Positions 36,530 through 49,329 of a stretch of DNA of 64,000 nucleotides are shown piece after piece. Origin of the DNA: Pontederia crassipes (lineage: Eukaryota; Streptophyta; Magnoliopsida; Commelinales; Pontederiaceae); contig CM060190.1 in NCBI GenBank assembly GCA_030549335.1, positions 67,346,118 through 67,410,117 on the forward strand. The letters are read 5' to 3'. Both the position numbers and the translations under genes were made by a program. Under the pieces are notes generated by a model. It saw only the letters and a list, made by a program, of their open reading frames with translations, did not search any database and had not been told where the DNA came from. Each line of letters begins with the position of its first letter. The first letter of the stretch is position 1.

Positions 36530-36900
36530 GGTCCAAAACCTTCTTAAGGATCGATTGGTTTGGACCAGTCGGCTTGAACCGGTTGGCCTGGACTGATTAG
36601 TTTGGTTGAACCGGTCGACCGTTCCACCTTGACCAGTCGACCGTTCTCCAGTCAAGGTACCTCTCCAGGTCGGTCGATCATTTTCATTAGACCGGTCGAT
36701 GTCTCCCTTTAGACCAGTCGATCGTCCTCTTAACAAGGCACGCAGCCGAACCGGTCGACCGTTCTCACTGAGTCAGTCGATCGATCGTCACAGCATGTCG
36801 ATGCATTATCGGATCGGTCGACCGATAGCACGAGTATGACTGCGTGGACTCTCGCCGGATCGGTCAACCGTTCTATCGAATCGGTCGATCGATTCCACGA
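36530..36900. repeat. GGTCGACC palindrome array in solo LTR
   Basis: Units ACCGGTCGACCGTTC, CCAGTCGACCGTTC, CGGTCGATCATT, ATCGGTCGACCGAT and relatives at irregular spacing, plus many single GGTCGA half-sites. It lies about 430-800 bp downstream of the LTR TATA box, so it would be in the transcribed leader, as in the LTR at 2642. Confidence 0.84.
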
Positions 36901-37328
36901 ATAAGACAGAGCCGCCGATCATCTCTTCCATTTTTGGCCATCGGATCGCGATGAGTTCAATACGAAAAATGAAGTCCATCAACTATAGATCAATATGGAT
37001 TCATAATACATCTCACATGATCATTGCTTTGTCGTCTAGGGGGATTTAACGTCTGAGGTACCTTCGATCGTCGTTCTTGGGTTCACCGGAGTCGCTGTCG
37101 TCGCTCTCTCCGCTTCCGATCATTCTTGGCCGGCGAGAAGGCGCGACTTGTTTCACGAACATGTCGAGGAGGTGTTATTGTGCGCCGAAGGTTCGCCAAA
37201 TCATTTGTCATGTGCGCGCCTCGTTCGTCGTTCGCTGTGCACCGATCGCCGGAAAAAAAGAAGTAAAGGGAGAGGGTGCAGTCAATGAGCGGCCGGTAAG
37301 GGGGTGCGAGAGTTCCTCCTCATGCCCC

Positions 37329-37336
37329 TTTTATAG
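37329..37336 (-). promoter_or_regulatory. TATA box of the solo LTR
   Basis: The minus strand reads GCTATAAAAGGGG, a near-consensus TATA box about 150 bp inside the right LTR end. It points away from the neighbouring FPP gene. Confidence 0.55.
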
Positions 37337-37488
37337 CCTCGGCCAACCGAGATAGATCTCCTCCCCCAATTAGGAGTTCGCCATTTCTTTTTTTTCGATT
37401 CAAATTCAGTTTTAGAATTCCTTCCTTATTTGCATTCGATTTTAAATTTTTGGATTCTTTCCTTGTTTGTAAATTGCTAGGCGTTGCA

Positions 37489-37937
37489 TACACACCAATT
37501 GACATCAACTTTGGTCCGTTGATGCATTAGATGGAAATCCTGGCAAAGAGTAATTTTCTTCTGGCGAGTACTTTTCCAGAATTAGGAACCACAAGTTCGG
37601 ATCACTGTACAACTACAACAAATAGCTGTTTTATTACAGCTGTTTTACAGATCTTTTGATTCTTCAAGGAAACCCAAAGAAAAAGATAAGCAAGACACCT
37701 CATCATCCTAAATTCCTAATATACACTAAGAATATGTAGAACTTATATATTTTTCCCAGCATCAACATAAGAAAACACTTCATGTTGACTCAGCAACCCA
37801 GAGTATTTCAAAGAAGTTGCACACCATTGCAAGTCAATAATAGAGGCAAACAAGCATAAAGAGCCACAATCAAACATTCTGCTTTTCCTTGCTCTTACAC
37901 ATCATCATCGATCGCATGAACTTTTTGCTGGTATAGT
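37489..37937. other. 3' flank of the FPP gene
   Basis: AT-rich and probably the FPP 3'UTR. An AATAAA on the minus strand at 37630-37635, about 300 bp past the stop, is a candidate poly(A) signal. Confidence 0.4.
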
Positions 37938-40900
37938 CTAGTGGTCGTTTTTTGCTTTGGAGAAAAACCTACTAAAACCACGCCCATGCTTCTCGGACAC
38001 AGCACTAGGAATAGAACCAGAAGATCTGTGCTTTGGCCGCTTTGAACTGACAGGTGAACTTGCGAAAGTACTTTCAATGTCATATGGGCTGACTTGAGAA
38101 TTATATCCATCTATTGGATACTCTTCACCAGATCTTGAAGTTAAATTGTTGTCTGTGACCTCAATTTCAGTCATCTGTGTTGAGCGTCTTGGGGCGTTTG
38201 GTCCTTGAGTTAAGCCACTAGGACATGGGCCCTCATCCGGAAATTCATCACTGACCAGAAACCTATGGTTTGGGGAGAAATCCGGTGCTTCTGCTTGCGG
38301 GCGCAGTGACTGTAATTGCCTGCCAAGCAGGAGTATGGTCTCCTGACACTCTGCAAGTTTTTCTGCTGCTGCTGCTATCTCTTTTTCCTGAAAACAAATC
38401 AAAGATATTGAGGATGTTTAAAAAATATATACAACTGAATAAAACATTAAAGCGGCTGCATTAAGTGTAAATCTGCGTAAGTGTTAAAAGTTAATTTCAA
38501 AAGCTTTCCATTAGTCATGATGCTTTTTAACTAGATATTTCGAAGGTCCGCAATGACCCATCTTGTCAAGCATGCAGATAGCCGTTATTACTTTTGAGCG
38601 GAATATCAAGGATGTATCATGTCATCTATTATCTAAACTTTGGTGTCTTTAATACCTTTTTGTCTTGTTAAAGCAACAAGGTAGATATAAAACAACTTGA
38701 TCAAAGCAAGGAAGTATAAAATTCAGCAATGCGTAGGATAACAACCTCTTAAGTTTTCAAATCTGTGTACCAAAATAAGGCTAAAAAAGTAGGTCCTATG
38801 AAAATGTTATTCGTGACTATAAACTTCTAAAAAAAAAGAACCAAGGACTTTGGAGATTTGATGTTAAGCCTGGGAAGTACATGACAACATTCATACCATG
38901 TTTCCCTTAAACTTTTTGTCAACTTTATGTCTTTTACCTGCTTTGTCTTGACATCAACATCAGCATCAGCACATTTTTGGTTCCTACAGTAACATAGAAC
39001 AAGCAAAATAAGAATATTTCAATAAGATTCATGATAGAGATATAAATGAAAAGGGCAAGTAGCTGATCTGAACTATGAGGTTTAGATCTGGGCTCCATAG
39101 AATACAATACCAACCTTTCTATCTGTTCTTGAAGGTCTTTGTATTTTTCCAGGTCATCTTGATGAATTCGTTTTTCTTCCTGAAGTTCTTCATTCAATGA
39201 TTGTACATTCATGCGCAACAAATTTACTTCAGCTTCTAGTTCTTGTGCCCGTTGTTCCAACAACTTGTAGGACTCAGCCATGCATTTTAGCTGTGTTTCA
39301 GCAAGGCTGTTTGACTTTTGACTGGCCATTAATTGGGATCTAAGCCCTGCTAGGTTTTGCTCTGTTTCAGTCAACTGAACTTTTGTCTTCTCCAATAACT
39401 CGGAGCAACTAGCAAATTCCATCTCCATGGTTTCTTTCTCCAATTTCATTTGTTCAAATTCCTCCAAGGATACAATTTGCATTGCGGGTTTTACTTCAAA
39501 GTTGTCACTAATTGGCCCTTCAATCTCAGGATGAGAGGAAGAACGAGATAATGATGAAGCTGCTCCTGAGAAACTCTCTTGCCGTGATTCATGTGTCACT
39601 TTATTCTCCAACAATGTTACCTTATCTATGCAATCAGAGATGTTGCTTTCCCCTTCAATGCCCTTATCACTGAAGATACTATATCTCATCTCACTGACAT
39701 CAGACAGGATCTGGGATATCAAGAGAACGAATGCATTCAAATAGTTTTTATTACTCAGTACTTCATTGAAAACAGAAGATAATTTCTCTATTTTCTCAAG
39801 TAGATTATGACCAGTAGATGACCCATTTTGCAATTCTGAAGCTTTATTACCAAAAGTCATAACAAAATCATATATCGAAGATACTGCATTCTTCAATTCT
39901 TGATCTAACATATGTTTGGCATCATCATCTTGCTTAAGAGGACTATTGGCATCTCGTACTTCTTCCATGTCATCTTGGCACTGTTTCTTATCACAAGAAT
40001 CATTCATTTCTTCAATGATACAGCTTACAGAATGCTGAGGTAATTCTTCTTCTGTATCCTGCATGATACATCTTAGATCATGTAAAATTTTACTAACATC
40101 ATGGTCCGCTTCCTGGGATTCAAAAATGGAACCTATTCTTAACTTGAGGCTTATGAATCGAGAATTATGTTTTTCTTGTATAGATTTTCCTTCAGAATGA
40201 GGTGAATTCCCAGGAACCACTGATGCCACCCCTTGTTTGCTAAGTTCATCCTTCTGATCAGACAGCAAAACAGCATCAGCATTTTCAGGTTTTGTATTGT
40301 CAATTAACGCATCTGATGTGTCCATTGGCCCATTGGACTCGCGTGGTAAACATGCCAATCTCTCCATCTCCAAAAAGTCATCCATAAGCTCCAAATGATT
40401 AGAATTATCGGTCTTGCTGTGCTGATCACTAGGTTTCTGTTTCTTGAATTGTGAGAGTTCAGACATTAATGCAGTAGCCCAAGATTCAGAGCAACTTCCT
40501 TCGTCATCAATTCCATCTTCTGACATGGAGGTTAAACTCGGTGGGTTGCTGCCATTTTGAATCAAGGTAGTGCCAAATGGAGCATCCATGCTTGATTTAG
40601 ACGGACTCCTTTGATGGTTAATAGCCAGAATTTGTGCTTCCATTGTGCGAAGTTTACTTGTAGTCTTGGCACAAAGGTTTCTTGATGCTTGTAGCTCACT
40701 GTTACGACTTGTTAAAGCTTCCTTTAACATCTTTGTCTCTTCCTCCATTGTTAATAATCGAGCTGTCAGAAATTCATTCTCTTTCTGGAGATGTTGCATG
40801 TTCTCAAAGGCGAAGTCAGAAGATGGGGGTGCAAAATGATGGGAGCCAGAGTTCTTAGCAGGGGAGCGTCTCAATCTATTATCTCCATAATCACGACCTA

Positions 40901-43629
40901 AGCTTTCAACTTCTAACTTCATTTGTGCTAAAGCTGCAGGACCAGGTAACTTTTTCCTAACCAGGCCACGTAATCTTTGGCATTCTGCTTCTAATTTCGA
41001 TATTTTCTTCACATCTTCTAAATGTTGTTTGTTTGCCACATCAGCAGATCTTCCGCTCATATTTTTCTCTTCAGTGCGAATCTCAAGCTCCTTGGAGACA
41101 ACATGTAATTCATATTTCAAGGAACTGATTTCTCTTTCCAATGATTGTATATTGCTCTTCAGTAGTTCAATCTCAGCTTCTGCTTGTGTCTTTTCATCAC
41201 TAATTTGCATAAGAATATTAGACCTTTCTTGAAGAGATCTTGAAATTGCAGAGTTTTCGGCAGAAGCTCTAATTAATTCATTTTCAAAGTCAGCTAACTT
41301 TGCGTCCAACTCTGCCTTCACCTTTTCCCATTGCTTGGTCTTTGCAAAGACTACATCATGCAATTTCTGTTCACTTTCTTCCTTCACATTTCTTATCTGC
41401 TTCATACACTCCTTCAAAGCACCATCTAGGTGCAATGCTCGTTCCTCAGCTGTAAGCTTCAACAAGGTGACAGATTCAAGTTGACTTTTCAAAGCAGATG
41501 CTTCTGCCTCGGCTTTTTCCCAACCTAATAAGAAATTAAACAACATGCCACAGCCATTTAGTCCAATTAAAACCATCTTTGTGATGCTTAAAATCAACAT
41601 AAAATAACACAACGTGTCAAAAAGCCTTAACAAGTTCTACTCCATGTTGAGATTTTGGAACATAATACATCAAAGCAATCTAAATATAGCATTATTATAC
41701 CTGAGACAGCTTCTTCAGCAACTTTGGCATGTTGCTTGACTAGGCTCTCTTTGTTGGCCATCTCAGTCTGCGCTGAAGATAGTTTCTCTTGTAAGACCTT
41801 CACTTGGTCTTCCAATTCATTCAGATGTTTATATGTTTCAACTGGAATTTGCACATAATCTATAGTCTTGGCATTATCCTAAAAAGAACATAGAAGTTCA
41901 TTTAAGTTAGAATGTTGAATTTGAAAATTCTATTCAATGGAAAAACGCTGCAAACAATAGAGGACATAACCTAAAAATAATAGTTTACACTATTTGAGTC
42001 TCTAAAGAACAGTTAAGCTTGAAACAAAACGAAAAACAAAAGAGTATGATGTTTGGATTGTTCTCAAATGAGGGTCAATTGCACTCATCAAAGGGTTAAA
42101 GGAGTATGAACAACTGTATAACATAAAACATGAAAATCTCATTTGCTCCCATCTTATAGGATTCAAGCTCCAAGGGGCAAGCCCAAGAAAATATAAGTAA
42201 ATAGGTTTGAACACAACCAAGATGCACCAGTTGGAATCTTAATAGGTTTAAACTGCATAACTAGCCTACTTACATTTGAAAGATATAAGGCTAATAACCC
42301 ATAGAGTTTCATATTCAGCTGTTAAATTGGTTGAAGTGCCGAGATATTTCAACTGTATCTTTCAAATCATAATGAGGAATATGGACGTAATTTTGATCTA
42401 ACTCAGAACCAACAAAGGTTAAGAAGCTATATTATACACTTTGTGCAAATTACTCTCCCAGTCACCACAATTATACTCATACAATAACCTAGTCTTTGTT
42501 TTGGTTCTGAAATCCTGAATGTACCTTAAAATTATGTAAATTATTTGCTTCTACACCTTTAAGTTATGGAACCAAATGTGAAACACTATAAATTCCAATC
42601 AAAAGAAATGTGGAAGGTCATCACCAGAGTTTTATGTGACAATACATGCATAAAATGTACCAATAGTAAATTTTCTTCTTTTCTTTTCGTTCGAGAACAG
42701 TTATCATTAATCAACAGCATTTTGTACACCTAAATAGTGTCCAATCAACAATTGCATTTTAACAGTAACAGTAAATACTCAATACTCGAAAGGTGAGGCG
42801 TAAAGTTAACAAGGATTATTTATTTCATAACTGTTGGTGTTATGGTCATGAAATCTGTCCTTTCCCAAGTCCCAACATAAATGTGCATGTAGTTAAGTTG
42901 CACATAAGCAACATTCAACTCACCCAAAAAAGGAAGCTACTACCACATACTCTTGGCATGACACAAACTTCATGGTTTAGACTTGGGTTATGATAGTTTA
43001 TAATGTTTCAGTAGATCTAATCATCAAATAGATTGAGCCTTCCTAACTACAAATAATAGTTTACAAGCTGTTCTTCGCAGCCATTATTAGATGCAGCTTG
43101 ATTTAACCATACAATATGAGTACAATTTACTAGATTTCCTGAAGAAAAGTTGTACCGGATGTGGTGTCTGATAGATTGTTTACAAAATGTGGCACAAATA
43201 AAAAGGAAACTCTTGAATGATATATTAAAAAAAAACAAATCTTAAACAAAGAATTCATACCATTGTCAAATGTTAAGGCAATGTTTAGAACATCAGGGTT
43301 AAAGAAGAAAATATTGGTTCTCAATATTTTCAGAAAAGTTAGTCTTACGCAGCTATTATTATCAAAGTTTTTTTTTTTTGAGAGCGTGCTTATCAAAGTT
43401 TGTGAACCCTTCTTGTTATATAAGAAATCGTTATAGGCTTTGATTTTTCTTAATGTCCATTACTGAACATTTGAAGATGCTCTACTGATTAGTAAAAACT
43501 ATTTGGTAAACAAAAGACAACCTGATCACTTTGATTTTCAGCAGCATTAGGCAAAGAAGCAGCAGAATCAACAGTAGGTGCTGCCTTTTCTGACGACTTC
43601 TTCTTCCATGGCCAACTTCTTCTATCCAT
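37938..43629 (-). CDS. FPP: Filament-like plant protein (FPP4/FPP6-type), complete, 5 exons
   Basis: Exons: 43629-43522, 41878-41701, 41524-39115, 38983-38938, 38387-37938. All introns are GT-AG. The total is 3192 nt, 1063 aa, close to Arabidopsis FPP6. The N-terminus MDRRSWPWKKKSSEK is the FPP hallmark. Residues 97-280 are long heptad-rich coiled coil. RKKLPGPAALAQMK begins at residue 285, another family signature (Pfam DUF869/FPP). An acidic, serine-rich middle (ELMDDFLEMERLACLP) and a second coiled coil follow. The tail is EKEIAAAAEKLAECQETILL, then RGFSRFFSKAK. FPPs are plant-specific coiled-coil proteins, first found as partners of the nuclear-envelope protein MAF1; some relatives are tied to microtubules and vesicle tethering. 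No catalytic function is expected. Exon 4 is only 46 bp. Confidence 0.96.
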
Positions 43630-43657
43630 CTTCAAGTCAATATATCACGGAACTTTA

Positions 43658-46192
43658 CCTGAAAATACAATTATTAGTTAGTATTTTTTTATCAATAACA
43701 TAATAGAAAAGCAGAATTCCAGTCATTATTTAGTGCTTTTTGAAACTAAAATAGAGGTGACAACAGTGAGGCAACATGTATAAGATAGCATAAAAAGATG
43801 GAAGCGTTGAGAGTTTGAGACCATTCATAGTACATCTTAACGAACTTGCCATCATAAACCAATAATGAGCAGCACATGTTTTACAAAATAAGTTAATTTA
43901 TACAGCCTGATCACAATACCATAACAACTATACAATCAAGAATGCAGTAATCCTGGAGCCTACAAATTTTATTGCCCTTTTAATGAGTATATTTTTTCTT
44001 TCCTTAAAAAAAAATATCACACTTTTATTATGTGCATCGCCTAACAAGCTATGAAGCTGGTATCTTTTTATGCTTATCAAAGTATGAATTGTATGACTAA
44101 TTCCATAGATATGTAAAGATAAGTTTAAGAGTCGAGACTTGGATCATCATGCCAATGTCAATGAACAGTTAACCAGAGTGATTCAGGAAATTAATGGTTC
44201 TCTATCCCGAACAATGGTGTGATAGTTATTTAATTCAATATAATAAGTTCGTTGTCATAAATCCAAGTTTTGACACTTCATTCTTGAGGTGAATGGTAAG
44301 TTGTCTACAGATATTCAATGACGAGGAGAGGCATAGTTCAAGTGGTCCAAGATATCAAGAACAAACCACTTGATTCAGGCGAAGAGGAAGCAAATATTCA
44401 CTCATGTGGACTTATCTAAAGAAATAATAACAATAAATGGGCTCTATTTCAGTGGAGGAAAATGATCATGCGAGAGTGTATGCTACAATATGTTGTACCC
44501 GTGCAGATGCACCATGGATCCTCAGTTCCAACCTTTTATAAGCGCACAATTCAGCAATACAAATATGTCTAAATAGCAACAAGGAATATAGATCGCAAGA
44601 AACTATTTAGAGGAAAACAATAGAATTGGATCGTGTGCGTATATATATATGCAAACTATGTGAGGACTGATTCTTATATCCATAATTGAATCTCTTATGC
44701 CAAATAAGTTCATCAAAGTCCCTTCACCCAGATCACATGAAAGGAAGTAGGATGACGCAGGATAGTTCTAATGACAGAATAGCTCTTCTAACATTTGGTA
44801 AAAAAGAGAGGGACAGGTATGTGAAGTGAACAATTGAAGGAAAGTGCTTTAAGACAAAGTCTACAGAAGATGTTATGTGCAGTGCAGACATCTTGTAACT
44901 AAAGAGAAGTGACGTACAGATCAGAAATCTGAGAACAAAATATCTCACTTTCCATGAAATGAAAAGCCATTAAAACTTGTCAAATTGGACAGGTTGTGTG
45001 TGTGTTTGTGTGTAAAGATGGCATATGATGTCGACAAAATAACTCACACGGAACTCGTGTCACAAGATGTTGAAAGAGGCAAAGAGCACCAAACATACGA
45101 AGAGAACAGATATAGCTGCAACTAAACCTGAAAGGTTCACATGATTCAGAAAATAATATTTTGCAGTACTTGGGAAAAAAAATCAATTACTCTATTAAGA
45201 AGAAACAATCTCATTCTACAATATACTTAGTTTATTCATTTTGTCGAGTACATAACCAGCATTGTAACAGTCAGTTGAAGTTAGTCTTCTATGAGAAGCA
45301 CCTTGGCATCGCAAAGAGAGCTCAAAGAATCTTGGAATCCAAGAAGAAAAGAAAGAAAAAATCAAGAGGAGTTGGCCATACTCGACCATATTTAAGGAAT
45401 TAATGCAATCTGGCAAACTAATCTGCCATCCTGGAGAAAGCACAAGTTAGGTGTTGCAAAAAATAAAAATGCGGGCAGGAACACAAGTTGGCACTAAACA
45501 AACGGCATAGCAAAAGAATTTGGTACTAATGTGGTCGCGATTCTTTAAGATATGTGGGGCAACGCGCACAAAATAAACGATCGCACAGTCTGTATGATCT
45601 GAAGACCGTCTCTTCATGAAATATACCAACCTGAATCCGAAACAGATCAAGCAACACGGTAGTAACAACAATTAACACCTATGCGATAGTTCCAAGAATT
45701 TTTTTTTACACCGTTCTGGGGCAGTATAAGTTAAACGATCAATGATGAAGAATTTGACATCTTTCAACCAAACACTTGATTGGAAACCCAGGAAGGAGAC
45801 GACGACCTCAACAAGATTGCCAAACCGATTGATAAAACGCTCCAATTTTTTTCCAGTCTTTATGACAACTAAATAGCTCAACAAAAGGAAGGATTTAGAA
45901 GAAAAGCTAGGAGACCATGAAAAGGGGAAGTATAGATGACATTATGAAGGAAAGGATAAGTTTTTGGTGAGAAGGATCACAACTTCTTTATATTTCCTGT
46001 GTGTACAGAAGCAAAGCCAAATCAAATTGAACCCTCTGGGAAAACCCAAAACCGCAGGATCATTAAAACGAAAATGAATCAGAACATTGGCAAGAAAGAA
46101 AAAAAGAGCAACACAATGAAATGAATCAACATGATGCCAAGATATGCAAATGGCAGAAGCGAAAGCACACAGACATTGGGAGATTTCCTTAC
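43658..46192 (-). other. Probable 5'UTR intron of the FPP gene
   Basis: The minus strand shows CTG|GTAAGG at 46193/46192 and TTTTCAG|G at 43659/43658, just above the FPP start codon. A 2.5 kb leader intron would join them. The interval has no credible ORF: several 60-80 codon frames (44733-45884) show no family features and read as random. Inferred; no transcript seen. Confidence 0.5.
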
Positions 46193-46617
46193 CAGGTGGA
46201 GAGGAGTAGAATGCCGACGCCCAGAACGCAGAATCTACGATCAGATCTGGCGGGCACTATGAAAAAAACAGATTCTTCCAACAACAAAAATAAAAGGAAA
46301 AAAAAACTCCTCTTCCTCCTCCTCTGCGCGAACTAGAAGCCTACGCGAGCAGTTCTTAAATCTCTCTGAATTATGGGGACAGGAGCAGATGGAGGATGGT
46401 TAGTAGTGGCGTGGTAGTAGTCGTAGTCTAATACCAGTTACTGTTATCTCCAGTGCCAACTCCTCTGCGTTCCTGTTTTGCTGTTCTTTGACACCTTTTT
46501 TTAGCTCCGCTGTTTTTTATCCTTCCACTTCTGTGTTTATACTCCTCTCGGCTGTCTGTCCAGTTTTCAGGTTGACACTCGAGAGGAGAAAGAAAGTGGC
46601 AACAGATTGCTGGAAGT

Positions 46618-46651
<34 letters not shown>

Positions 46652-46700
46652 TGAAATAATACTGGGGAATGGGAGTAGGTGGCGACCACTTAAAAGCAAA
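46193..46700 (-). promoter_or_regulatory. Probable first (non-coding) exon and core promoter of FPP
   Basis: A GC-richer island (46190-46700) in AT-rich surroundings, ending in a GTAAGG splice donor. It includes a (CT)n tract on the transcribed strand, a common feature of plant 5'UTRs and core promoters and a potential GAGA-factor (BBR/BPC) site. Confidence 0.45.
46618..46649. repeat. (GA)n microsatellite
   Basis: About 15 GA units on the plus strand (CT on the FPP sense strand), inside the putative FPP leader/promoter. Confidence 0.93.
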
Positions 46701-47520
46701 GCTAAGCAGCAAAAGCTCGGCCATGGAAAGGATCCAAAGATGCCAAAGATTGTTACTTTCTCACACTTCTGCAACTTTTACTTGGGGAACAAATTCCAAT
46801 TCTTTTTTTGGTATAAAAGTACACCCCCAGTAGATTTTGACACGTATTAGACATCAGAAACTTTATAATCATTTGATTCGGGCAAAAAGGATTAATCTTT
46901 TTTTTAATTAATTTTTTTTCCCAACCACCCCTAAGAAGTGGAGTCCGAGAGTCCAACTCCTAAAATGTTATTTAATTATGTTGGAGCTAAATGAATTCGA
47001 TAAAATTATCTCACATTACAAAAAAAACAGCCCTTCTCTACTTATTTTTTTACTTATAAATAAATTTTTAATGTTTATAAACTTAGTCAAACGGCCTTAT
47101 CTTTATTCTCAAACCTTTTTTATTATGTAAATAAAAGTTATCTATGGAATTCTTCATTCTTGACAAAAAAAAAAATATTGCATATAAAGTTTTACCCCCT
47201 TATTTGGTGCGATTAAGTTAATAATTATATGCCTAGTAATATTGAATTATCGGTCGGATCCAATAAAAAAAATAGGAGGAGGAGCGAAATCGTCGGCGTG
47301 CTCGATCGACGTGTTCATATTGCTGCCTGTTCACCGACTGCTACTATCGCAGTTGTTTTAAGAATGTCACCATTTTTTTACTATTAGTTTCCTGCAATGA
47401 TCAACGGCATTATTGACTGCCCCCCCATGTACTTTTCTCCAATAGTTTAAAATCATTATTGAGTGTAAAAAAAAATATCAATGAACTTGCATCATGTAGT
47501 GATTAAACATTACCCTTTTA
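46700..47520. other. AT-rich intergenic DNA
   Basis: No coding signal. One small GC-richer patch (about 47275-47350) is unassigned. Confidence 0.5.
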
Positions 47521-47877
47521 TATGGAGAATTCAAACGATTAGCAACAATATGCAGATATTATATATAAAAAAAGCAATGGCACAAAGTTGGCAGAAAAAA
47601 ATCGAAGATAAATGGGAAAATTCACAAAGTTGGTGTATTTTCAATTTTTCATAAATAAAAAAGTTAAAGATAACAGAAAAGTTAACAGAAGTCGACGATC
47701 AAATTAAAAAAATTATGATAATTTATGAATAAACAAATTTATAATTTGAAATTATATGTGAAAATTTTTTGTAGTTTAAGAGTGGTTTATGAAAATTCAA
47801 ACGATTTTATACGAAGAATTCAAACTATTTGCAACAATATGCAAATATTATATAAAAAAAAGTAATGGCACAAAGAA
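47521..47877. repeat. 66-bp direct repeats flanking an inverted-repeat arm (family 1, copy B)
   Basis: TGGAGAATTCAAACGATTAG... (about 47523-47587) recurs diverged at about 47814-47877, both containing GCAACAATATGC and AATGGCACAAAG. Between them (about 47630-47790) is the right-arm signature of family 1: TTTTTCATAAATAAAAAAGT, GATCAAATTAAAAAAATTAT, GATAATTTATGAATAA, TTTATGAAAATTC. Confidence 0.6.
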
Positions 47878-48284
47878 TGTTTTCCCATGTTAAAAAGAGT
47901 GTGGTGAATTAACTTTTTTTTTCATGTAATCTTCGTGGTATTTCAAAAGTTAGTTTTAGATTACTTCAAATAGTGAGTTTTTTTTATCTTAGAAATCTTA
48001 CATTGTAATTAATTGAACCTCTCAATTAAATGCGGCTGACCTACGATGAAATTTTCGAAATAATATTTACTTTTACGTTGCTATCTTATTAATGTCTTGG
48101 GATTTTCGTAGACCAACATTATAAATGAGATTTGATGGGTCATCTTAAATTCGGGATCGACCATTTCGCCAAAAACGAAATAATTATCGTATGAAGAAGT
48201 AGCATTCAATTACAACACTTTTTCCCTCCTTATTTTTGTTAGGAATTTAAGCATCATGCATGAAATATAATGTATATATACAGT

Positions 48285-48715
48285 TATTTTCTTAAATTTT
48301 CTACCCCATGACATTCCTAATTTTATTGTGATTTTCACTCTCATTGAGAGTTAACTTTTTCATTATTTTTTATTTTTTTATTTATGATAAACTTAAAATG
48401 CCCTTTCTGTTGTCTCTTTTGATGTTTAAAATAAAATATTTTGATAAATCAACAATATCAAAAGACCTTATTTTAGTACTTTTAGTTTTTATATTATTTA
48501 TTATTATGTTAATAATTTAATGTTAAAATAGAGGATAGTTGGTGGAAGGGTATTTTAATTTTCTATAAATAAAAAAATTTTGAAAATAACATAAAAGTTA
48601 ACTAAATCAATGGTTGAAGTGAAAATCATAATAAAATTTAAAAAAGTCGTATGATAAATTCATAGTTCACAATTAGACACGTAAAATCATTATAGTTTAA
48701 AAACATTAAGGAAAT
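48285..48715. mobile_element. AT-rich inverted-repeat element (family 1, copy C)
   Basis: The left part (TTATTGTGATTTTCACT, GTTAACTTTTTCATTA, TTTATGATAAACTTAAAAT) is the reverse complement, with divergence, of the right part (ATTTTAATTTTCTATAAATA, AAAAGTTAACTAAATC, AGTGAAAATCATAATAAAAT). Arms are about 120-180 bp and the core is AT-rich. Ends are approximate. No transposase. Confidence 0.6.
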
Positions 48716-49329
48716 AACCTATATATATATATATTATATTTATCTTTTCAATATAGAGGAATATATGAAACTTGCACTACCTCTTTTCTCTTCAGAAGCT
48801 CATCGAATTCTTTATTAATACAGTTCAAAAGAGAAACATGTAAATGGTAACTTAATTCTTAAATTTTATCTTGGTTATCCATGTTTACAGAAAATTAATT
48901 AGTTAAACCGATCAAATCTTAACGTATACGTGAAAAGTAAAATTAATCTTACAGTGATTTTTATTCTCTTATTTTTTTTACTGATCTTTTAATGACTGAT
49001 TCGGTATTCAGAAATCATATAGCACAAAAAAAAATTATGTTAAAAATTTGACATTTAAAAATCGATATCACGGAAATTACTTTATTCATGTGCCAATAAA
49101 CTTGGTTAGTAAACGTTTTCTATTAAGTTGTGTAAATTATTTTTTAGCGAAGGTTATCAACTTTTTTCCCCTGTTACATTAGAATAATGGAATCATTCAT
49201 GCCCACGGCCCACCCAATTATTTTTTAAAGTTGATAAAATTTTCTGGTCCCGTGAAACATGGATCCAAGCAGTTTAAAAGGTAAATAAAACTTCAGAAAA
49301 ACAGTCTTAATTAAGATCCTGGAGTTTTT

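Larger units (their letters stand above)
34923..37488 (-). repeat. Solo LTR of a gypsy-type element (2566 bp)
   Basis: It starts TGTAACGCCCCC and ends GGCGTTGCA, inverted ends with one mismatch. Flanks are TACAT (34918-34922) and TACAC (37489-37493), a 5-bp duplication with one difference. A CTATAAAA box on the minus strand is at 37329-37336, near the right end. A near-duplicate segment (AGGTGGGAGRTGAC, then AGGAACAAT) occurs at about 35845 and 36000. Interior gag/pol is absent. The LTR ends about 450 bp from the stop codon of the FPP gene. Confidence 0.82.

Noticed and set aside
3560-36900. Palindromic arrays as CRISPR arrays
   Set aside because: The genome is eukaryotic, spacing and unit length are irregular, there are no uniform spacers or cas genes, and the arrays lie in LTRs.
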